Below, piece by piece: positions 52,173 to 64,000 of a stretch of DNA of 64,000 bases. The notes under the pieces are model-generated. The model worked only from the letters and a program-made list of their open reading frames with translations. It did not search any database and was not told where the DNA came from. Origin of the DNA: Paenirhodobacter enshiensis (lineage in GTDB: Bacteria > Pseudomonadota > Alphaproteobacteria > Rhodobacterales > Rhodobacteraceae); the NCBI RefSeq assembly GCF_000740785.1, contig NZ_JFZB01000001.1:124001-188000 (forward strand), in the 5' to 3' direction. How positions within the stretch are numbered: position 1 is the first letter of the stretch; each line of letters opens with the position of its first letter. The position numbers were made by a program, and so were the translations under genes.

Positions 52173-52673
52173 ATGACGAAGGCACAGATGACGGATCAGG
52201 GCTGCGGTGCGCGCACGCGGGTCATGGTGGCGGCAGTCGGATCGGCGGCGGCGCTCGGGGGGGCGTTCGTGTTCCAGTCGCTCGGCTATGCACCGTGCCA
52301 TCTGTGCATCCTCGAACGCTGGCCCCATGCGGCGGCGGTGGTGATCGGGCTGGCGATCCTGGCGTTGCGACTGCCGATGGTGACGGCGCTTCTGGGGGCG
52401 CTCGCGGCGCTGACGACGGCGGGCATCGGCATCTATCATTCACTCGTCGAGCGCCACATCATCGCCGGCCCCGACAGCTGCACCGCGGCCAAGCCCGCGC
52501 AGATGTCGGCTGCCGACCTGCTTGCCCAGATCCAGAACACACCGCTGGTGCGCTGCGACGATATCGCCTGGTCGTTCCTGGGCGTGACCATGCCCAACCT
52601 GAACGTGGTGCTGTCGCTGATCCTTGCCGCGATCTGGGTCTCGGCCTTCGTGAAGGCGCGAAAAACCGCCTGA
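52173..52673 (+). CDS. dsbB: Disulfide bond formation protein B
   Basis: A 166-residue inner-membrane protein with four membrane segments. It reoxidises periplasmic DsbA and passes electrons to quinone. The first cysteine pair is Cys42-Cys45 (APCHLCILERWPH) and the second Cys103/Cys128 (PDSCTAAKP, LVRCDDIAW), exactly the DsbB arrangement. GGAGAGGG precedes ATG 52173. It probably shares a transcript with the YqaA-like gene upstream. Confidence 0.95.
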   Translation: MTKAQMTDQGCGARTRVMVAAVGSAAALGGAFVFQSLGYAPCHLCILERWPHAAAVVIGLAILALRLPMVTALLGALAALTTAGIGIYHSLVERHIIAGPDSCTAAKPAQMSAADLLAQIQNTPLVRCDDIAWSFLGVTMPNLNVVLSLILAAIWVSAFVKARKTA

Positions 52674-52709
52674 GCGGGCGCGGCCCACGGCCCCCTCGCC
52701 CCTTCGTGA

Positions 52710-52738
52710 TTGCGCACAAGGCCTTGCAGGGGCTATAA
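52710..52738 (+). promoter_or_regulatory. Promoter of gyrA
   Basis: TTGCGC (52710-52715), a 17-nt spacer, then CTATAA (52733-52738), a good alphaproteobacterial -10. The gyrA GTG follows 38 nt later. Confidence 0.6.
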
Positions 52739-52775
52739 AGCAGACCAACAAGACCTAGAAGAACGAGCCAATCGC

Positions 52776-55559
<2,784 letters not shown>

Positions 55560-55663
55560 CCTGCCGTCGCGCGAGGGCCCTCCCCCCGCGCGGCGACGCT
55601 TGAAGCAAGCGAACCCCCCACACTGAACAGGGCCGCGACAAGACGGCCCGCAAGAGGTTGATG

Positions 55664-56365
55664 ATGCAGAAGACAGTTCTGATCGCGGTGCTCTGCACCG
55701 CGCTGGCCCCGCTGACGGCAACGGCCGAAGTGACCGGCGCTCAGGTTGGCCTGCAATACTCGGGCTACGGCGACGCGGATGCGCGCGACATGCACAAGAC
55801 GTCTCTTGGCGGCGCGATGGAATACGCGATCACGCCCGAGTTCTCGGTCCAGGGCGACGTGGCACAGCGTTACTACGGCGTCGCCAGCTGGGAAGGCACC
55901 ACCGGCACGGTGCATGGCACCTACCATGCCTCGAACGGCGCGGCGCTCGGTGCATTCTATGGCCATGACTGGATCAAGGGCAAGGATTCCGACTACTACG
56001 GCGTCGAGGGCGCGCAGAGCTTCAACCAGATGCGCCTTGAAGGCTATGCCGGCTACATCCGCGGCGCGAGCGAGAACAAGGGCACGACCCTCGGCGGCAG
56101 CGCGACCTTCGCCGCGACCGACCGTCTCGGCCTCGGCGGCGAATATGGGATGGTCAACAACGACGACAAGCTGCAGCGCCTCGGCGCGACGGCGACCTAT
56201 GCCTTCCCGGCGGGCTATGCCATCGACGGCGAGATCGGCATGGCCGACCGCGCCAATTCCGACAAGGAGGCGTTCGTCAGCCTCGGCGTGCGGGCGACCT
56301 TCGGCGGCCAGAACGGCGTGACCTTCGGCGAGCGCGGTCTTCAGGCGCTGTATCCGGGCCGGTAA
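55664..56365 (+). CDS. Outer-membrane beta-barrel-like protein
   Basis: 233 residues with a signal peptide (VLIAVLCTALAPLTATA, cleavage near residue 22). Alternating hydrophobic/polar strands rich in Gly, Tyr and Phe follow, ending in VSLGVRATFGGQNGVTF. Repeats such as LQYSGYG, AMEYAITPEFSVQGDV and ATYAFPAGYAIDGEIGM look like porin-type strands, as in small alphaproteobacterial barrels. Function unknown. Of two adjacent ATGs, 55664 fits the AAGAGG site (6-nt spacing) better than 55661. Stands alone after gyrA. Confidence 0.7.
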   Translation: MQKTVLIAVLCTALAPLTATAEVTGAQVGLQYSGYGDADARDMHKTSLGGAMEYAITPEFSVQGDVAQRYYGVASWEGTTGTVHGTYHASNGAALGAFYGHDWIKGKDSDYYGVEGAQSFNQMRLEGYAGYIRGASENKGTTLGGSATFAATDRLGLGGEYGMVNNDDKLQRLGATATYAFPAGYAIDGEIGMADRANSDKEAFVSLGVRATFGGQNGVTFGERGLQALYPGR

Positions 56366-56416
56366 TCCCCCCTCGCGCGCAAGGCGCGGATTGCAAGACC
56401 TCCTGCGCGGCGCTAC

Positions 56417-57763
56417 ATGCCGCGCATGGAAACTCTTCATATCATCGGCGGCGGCATGGCCGGATCCGAGGCCGCCTGGCAGGCGGCCGAGGCCGGCGTG
56501 CCGGTCGTCCTGCACGAGATGCGGCCGACGGTCGGCACCTTCGCGCACAAGACCGGCGATTTCGCCGAGATGGTCTGCTCCAACTCGTTCCGCTCGGACG
56601 ATGACGAGCGCAACGCCGTGGGGCTGCTGCATTGGGAAATGCGCGCCGCGAGCGGCATCATCATGACGACGGCCGACCGCCATCAGCTGCCTGCGGGCGG
56701 TGCGCTGGCGGTGGACCGCGACGGGTTCTCGCAGGCGGTGACGGCCGCGCTGCGCGCCCATCCGCTGATCTCCTTCGCCGAGGGCGAGATTACCGAGCTG
56801 CCGACCGACGGGCAATGGATCGTCGCCACCGGCCCGCTGACCTCGGGCGCGCTCGCGGACAGCATCCGGTCCGTGACCGGGGCCGACAGCCTCGCCTTCT
56901 TCGACGCCATCGCGCCGATCGTCTATGCCGACAGCATCGACCGCAGCATCGTCTGGGCCCAAAGCCGCTACGACAAGGGCGAGACCGAGGAAGAGCAGAA
57001 AGCCTACCTCAACTGCCCGATGACCCGCGACGACTACGAGGCGTTCATCGACGCGCTCCTCGCCGCCGACAAGGCCGAGTTCCACGAGGGCGAAACGGCG
57101 GGCTATTTCGACGGCTGCCTGCCCATCGAAGTGATGGCCGAGCGCGGCCGCGAGACCCTGCGCCACGGCCCGATGAAGCCCGTCGGGCTGACCAACGCCC
57201 ACCGCCCCGAAGACAAGCCCTATGCCGTGGTGCAGCTGCGCCGCGACAACGCGCTCGGCACGCTGTTCAACATCGTCGGCTTCCAGACCAAGATGAAATA
57301 CGGCGCCCAGACCGAGGTGCTGCGGCTGATCCCCGGCCTTCAGGACGCGCGCTTCGCCCGTCTGGGCGGCATCCACCGCAACACCTTCCTGAACTCGCCG
57401 ACGCTGCTCGATGACCGGATGCGGCTGAAGGCGCGGCCGAATCTGCGCTTCGCCGGGCAGGTCACCGGCGTCGAGGGCTATGTCGAAAGCGCCGCGATGG
57501 GGCTTCTGGCCGGGCGCATGGCCGCGGCCGAGATCCTCGGGCGCGATCTGCCGCCCCCCGGCCCCGAGACCGCGATGGGCAGCCTCGTCAATCACATCAC
57601 CGGCGGCGCCGAGGCGAAGACCTTCCAGCCGATGAACGTGAACTTCGGCCTGTTCCCCCCGATCGAGGCGAAGGGCGGACGGCGCGGCCGCAAGGACCGC
57701 TACAAGGCCTATACCGACCGGGCGAAGGAGAGCTTCACCCTCTGGCTCGACGCTCAGGGCTGA
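56417..57763 (+). CDS. trmFO: Methylene-THF-tRNA (uracil-54-C5) methyltransferase
   Basis: Forms ribothymidine at position 54 of tRNA using methylene-tetrahydrofolate and FAD, unlike the SAM-dependent TrmA. The 448 residues begin with the FAD fold [18 protein letters not shown]. They contain HEMRP, the cysteine motif [27 protein letters not shown], and the C-terminal [13 protein letters not shown], all typical of TrmFO. METLH at 56426 is an alternative start. The gluQ gene follows after 5 nt, making a tRNA-modification pair. Confidence 0.96.
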   Translation: MPRMETLHIIGGGMAGSEAAWQAAEAGVPVVLHEMRPTVGTFAHKTGDFAEMVCSNSFRSDDDERNAVGLLHWEMRAASGIIMTTADRHQLPAGGALAVDRDGFSQAVTAALRAHPLISFAEGEITELPTDGQWIVATGPLTSGALADSIRSVTGADSLAFFDAIAPIVYADSIDRSIVWAQSRYDKGETEEEQKAYLNCPMTRDDYEAFIDALLAADKAEFHEGETAGYFDGCLPIEVMAERGRETLRHGPMKPVGLTNAHRPEDKPYAVVQLRRDNALGTLFNIVGFQTKMKYGAQTEVLRLIPGLQDARFARLGGIHRNTFLNSPTLLDDRMRLKARPNLRFAGQVTGVEGYVESAAMGLLAGRMAAAEILGRDLPPPGPETAMGSLVNHITGGAEAKTFQPMNVNFGLFPPIEAKGGRRGRKDRYKAYTDRAKESFTLWLDAQG

Positions 57764-57768
57764 GCGCG

Positions 57769-58641
57769 ATGACGGGTGCGGCAGGCCAACGGGCGGGGAT
57801 GGTGACGCGCTTCGCCCCCTCGCCCACGGGTCCGCTGCACCTCGGCCATGCCTATGCGGCGATCCTCGCCCATGACATGGCGCGCGCCGCGGGCGGGCGG
57901 TTCCTGCTGAGAATCGAGGACATCGACCGGCAGCGCTCCAAACCGCGGTGGGAGGCGCAGCTTATCGACGATCTGCGCTGGCTGGGGCTGAGCTGGGACG
58001 GGCCGGTGCTGCGCCAGTCGGACCGGCTGCCGGAATACCGCGCGGCGCTGGCGGATCTGTGGGCACGCGGGCTGCTTTATCGCTGCAGCTGCACCCGGCG
58101 CGACATCGAGGCCGCGGTCTCGGCCCCGCAGGAAGGGGCGGAGCCCGCCCACGGCCCCGACGGTCTGATCTATCCCGGCACCTGCCGCGCGGCGGGCGCG
58201 CCCCGCCCCGGCGAGCCCCTGCCCGATGCCGTGCTGCGCCTGCGCATGGACCGCGCCGCCTGCTCCTGCGGGTTCGACGAGATCGGGCCACGCCACGCCG
58301 GCCACCACAGAATCACCCCCGAAGAGATGATCGCCACGGTGGGCGATGTGGTTCTGGCCCGGCGCGAGATGGGCACGTCCTATCATCTGTCGGTGGTCCT
58401 CGACGATGCGGCGCAGGGGGTCACCCATGTCACGCGCGGCGAGGATCTGTTCGACGCGACGCGCATCCATGTCACCTTGCAGCACCTGTTGGGCCTGCCG
58501 GTGCCGGTCTATTGCCACCACCCGCTGATCCGCGACGAGAACGGCAAGCGGCTGGCGAAGCGCGACGATGCCCGCGCGCTGTCGCTGTTTCGTGCCGAAG
58601 GCGCCAGCCCCGCCGACATCCGCCGCATGGTGGGGCTGTAA
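57769..58641 (+). CDS. gluQ: Glutamyl-queuosine tRNA(Asp) synthetase
   Basis: Attaches glutamate to queuosine at position 34 of tRNA-Asp. The 290 residues are a glutamyl-tRNA synthetase catalytic core without an anticodon-binding domain: TRFAPSPTGPLHLGHAYAA (HIGH-type HLGH at 24-27), FLLRIEDIDRQRSKP, a zinc site CSCTRRDI...TCR and the KRLAKRD loop. This matches GluQ-RS. A start at ATG 57799 (MVTRFAPS) is nearly as likely, as a GGGCGGGG run precedes it. It follows trmFO closely and converges on hisI. Confidence 0.94.
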   Translation: MTGAAGQRAGMVTRFAPSPTGPLHLGHAYAAILAHDMARAAGGRFLLRIEDIDRQRSKPRWEAQLIDDLRWLGLSWDGPVLRQSDRLPEYRAALADLWARGLLYRCSCTRRDIEAAVSAPQEGAEPAHGPDGLIYPGTCRAAGAPRPGEPLPDAVLRLRMDRAACSCGFDEIGPRHAGHHRITPEEMIATVGDVVLARREMGTSYHLSVVLDDAAQGVTHVTRGEDLFDATRIHVTLQHLLGLPVPVYCHHPLIRDENGKRLAKRDDARALSLFRAEGASPADIRRMVGL

Positions 58642-58644
58642 AGG

Positions 58645-59007
58645 TCAGTCCGCCATCGGCGCCATGATGACGGCTTCCTCGCCGTCGCGCAGCGCGGTGT
58701 AAAAGCAGCTGCGCCGGTTGGTGTGGCAGGCCGGGCCGATCTGCTCCACCTGCAGCAGCAGCGCATCGCGGTCGCAGTCGATGCGCATCTCGACCAGCGT
58801 CTGCACATGGCCCGAGGTCGCCCCCTTCGCCCAAAGCTCGCCGCGCGAGCGCGACCAGTAGGTCACCTGGCCGGTGCGCAGGGTCTCGCGCAGGCTCTCG
58901 GCGTTCATCCAGGCCATCATCAGCACTTCGCCCGTGGCGTAATCCTGGGCGATGGCCGGGATCAGGCCCTGCGCGTCATATTTCAGCGTGTCGGGATCGA
59001 AGGTCAT
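58645..59007 (-). CDS. hisI: Phosphoribosyl-AMP cyclohydrolase
   Basis: Opens the adenine ring of phosphoribosyl-AMP, the third step of histidine synthesis. The 120 residues carry [38 protein letters not shown], the metal-binding [11 protein letters not shown] and [10 protein letters not shown]. The cysteines and aspartates of the zinc/magnesium site are present. It lies 40 kb from the other his genes in the window, so the pathway is split. AGGAAAG precedes the ATG. Confidence 0.97.
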   Translation of the reverse strand: MTFDPDTLKYDAQGLIPAIAQDYATGEVLMMAWMNAESLRETLRTGQVTYWSRSRGELWAKGATSGHVQTLVEMRIDCDRDALLLQVEQIGPACHTNRRSCFYTALRDGEEAVIMAPMAD

Positions 59008-59067
59008 CGGTCTTTCCTCGAAGCGGTTGCCGGCCTATCTAAGCGCCGAATGCCCCGGAGGAAAGAG

Positions 59068-59502
59068 ATGAGCGACACCGGCCTTTACGACCTCTATTCC
59101 GAACGGATCCTCGGGCTTGCCGCGGCGATCCCGCATCTGGAGCCGCTGCCCGTTCCGGGCGCGCATGGGCAGAAGCGCGCGCCGATGTGCGGCTCGACCA
59201 TCGGGGTCGATCTGGTGATCGAGGACGGCAGGATCGCCGGGTTCAGCCAGCAGGTGCGGGCCTGCGCTCTCGGTCAGGCGTCCGCGGCGATCTTCGGCGC
59301 GCAGGCGATCGGGCGCAGCCGGGCCGAGGTGCAGCGCGCCCGCGACCAGCTCGAAGCGATGCTGAAAGGCGGCCCCGTCCCCGAGGCACCGTTCGCCGAT
59401 TACGCCCTGTTGCAGGCGGCACGCGACTATCCGGCGCGGCACGGCTCCATCCTGCTGGCACTCGAGGCGACGCTCGCCGCCTGGGACGCGGCCGAAGCCT
59501 GA
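59068..59502 (+). CDS. NifU/IscU-like iron-sulfur scaffold homolog
   Basis: 144 residues of the NifU N-terminal family: LYDLYSERILGLAAAIPHLE, PMCGSTIGVDLVIEDG (Cys41) and QQVRACALGQASAAI (Cys66). The third cluster-binding cysteine of IscU is not seen; the place where HCS is expected reads RHGSILLALEAT. It may therefore carry only two ligands or serve another role. CCGGAGGAAAG precedes ATG 59068. It is divergent from hisI. Confidence 0.85.
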   Translation: MSDTGLYDLYSERILGLAAAIPHLEPLPVPGAHGQKRAPMCGSTIGVDLVIEDGRIAGFSQQVRACALGQASAAIFGAQAIGRSRAEVQRARDQLEAMLKGGPVPEAPFADYALLQAARDYPARHGSILLALEATLAAWDAAEA

Positions 59503-59520
59503 CCCCTCCCCCCGAAGGAT

Positions 59521-59552
59521 AAAAAAACGCCGCCATCGCAAGGATGGCGGCG
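59521..59552 (-). terminator. Rho-independent terminator for the small SOS-type gene
   Basis: Read on the minus strand: 10-bp perfect stem CGCCGCCATC / GATGGCGGCG with a 5-nt loop, then TTTTTTT. It stops transcription coming from the small membrane-protein gene at 59702. A second, 11-bp hairpin GGCGGCGGGTG / CACCCGCCGCC lies between (59628-59664). Confidence 0.9.
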
Positions 59553-59701
59553 CAGGAGCGCTTCCGTTGGGGACAGGCAGGCCACGGGAGTGGCGTGCGA
59601 AAGCGCGAGGCAGTAACGGAACAAATCGGCGGCGGGTGTCTGACGGGATCAACCACCCGCCGCCGCGACGGCCCTGGGGGACAGCGGCCGAAGATCGGAA
59701 C

Positions 59702-59833
59702 TCAGAAGAAGCCGGGCAGGAACATCAGCCCGACGAAGGTCACGCACAGCGACAATGCGCCGAAGGCATCGTGCAGGGCACGCGTGCCCGACGAAGGCTG
59801 ACTGACGAGCAGAGCGGCGAAGCGTTTGTGCAT
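59702..59833 (-). CDS. 43-residue membrane protein, probably SOS-controlled
   Basis: A tiny gene starting MHKRFAALLVSQPSSGTRAL. It has a basic N-terminus, then one membrane segment (LSLCVTFVGLMFLPGFF) running to the last residue. AAGGAGG stands 8 nt before the ATG, the best ribosome binding site nearby. A perfect GTTC-N7-GTTC LexA box lies 61 nt upstream and a strong terminator downstream, so it is a free-standing unit. Size, topology and control recall Caulobacter SidA, an SOS-induced division inhibitor, although the sequence is not obviously similar. Any inhibitor role is inference. Confidence 0.78.
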   Translation of the reverse strand: MHKRFAALLVSQPSSGTRALHDAFGALSLCVTFVGLMFLPGFF

Positions 59834-59887
59834 TTCCAGGACCTCCTTCTGTTTCGTTGCCACTTTGTTCTCATGATTCTCCGAGTC

Positions 59888-59893
59888 TGTAAA
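59888..59893 (-). promoter_or_regulatory. Possible -35 box of the small SOS-type gene
   Basis: TTTACA on the minus strand (5 of 6 consensus bases), directly next to the LexA box. The -10 is not obvious. Confidence 0.3.
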
Positions 59894-59908
59894 GAACTTT
59901 CAGAGAAC
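59894..59908 (-). promoter_or_regulatory. LexA box (GTTC-N7-GTTC)
   Basis: Minus strand GTTC-TCTGAAA-GTTC, the direct-repeat LexA site known from Rhodobacter sphaeroides and Caulobacter. It starts 61 nt before the small membrane-protein gene and just after the recG stop, so its target should be the small gene, not recG, whose start is 2 kb away. Confidence 0.75.
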
Positions 59909-59909
59909 A

Positions 59910-64000
<4,091 letters not shown>

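Noticed and set aside
59427-59624. Minus-strand frame between the NifU-like gene and the small membrane protein
   Set aside because: It crosses a strong terminator and lacks an ATG with a ribosome binding site.

Overview
The window looks like a stretch of core chromosome from a high-GC alphaproteobacterium of the Rhodobacteraceae (Rhodobacter/Paracoccus/Rhodovulum type). The reasons are the gene order (mcm-pccA-small genes-pccB; AI-2E-type permease-hda-ppk-ppx; two-subunit glycyl-tRNA synthetase), TakP-like Tat-exported TRAP binding proteins, a trmFO gene, CTATAA-like -10 boxes and a GTTC-N7-GTTC LexA box. No phage, insertion sequence, CRISPR array or rRNA was seen. Both ends cut a gene: glmM on the left, ligA on the right.

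Layout. 1-9.6 kb, minus strand: glyQ, glyS, a divergent PPDK-like protein, a SleB-type hydrolase, then folB-folP-glmM. 9.9-15.4 kb, plus: an exported trypsin-fold protein lacking two catalytic residues, and pyruvate carboxylase. 15.6-19.6 kb: two identical tRNA-Gly genes with a terminator, then hisB-hisH-hisA, hisF-hisE and a TerB-domain protein. 19.8-29.8 kb: a polar amino-acid-type ABC transporter followed by two glutamine-synthetase-like ligases, an ethanolamine/amino-acid permease, a class I amidotransferase and an FAD oxidase; this reads as import plus gamma-glutamylation-type catabolism of an amine or amino acid. 30-33.5 kb: an N-end-rule leucyltransferase and two tandem TakP-like binding proteins. 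33.6-39.2 kb: permease, hda, ppk, ppx. 39.3-49.0 kb, minus: the propionyl-CoA module (pccB, three small genes, pccA, mcm), then a TerB-J protein and a nuclease-fold protein. 49.3-59.5 kb: quinone oxidoreductase, tRNA-Leu, metalloprotease, YqaA-like protein, dsbB, gyrA, an outer-membrane-like protein, trmFO, gluQ, hisI and a NifU-like protein. 59.5-64 kb, minus: a tiny membrane protein with its own LexA box and terminator, recG, ligA.

The most interesting signals are: (1) a 43-residue membrane protein behind a textbook alphaproteobacterial LexA box, a candidate SOS effector of the SidA kind; (2) a dispersed palindromic element with core CCCGGGATATTT at five intergenic sites, whose small inner hairpin changes sequence but keeps pairing; (3) a pseudo-protease; (4) TTTGCAAA sites upstream of both pyc and pccB, suggesting shared short-chain acyl-CoA control; (5) a PPDK-like protein with an altered ATP-grasp half; (6) a FolB fused to an extra kinase-like domain.

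Product calls rest on motifs read directly from the translations and on remembered family features. No database search was run.
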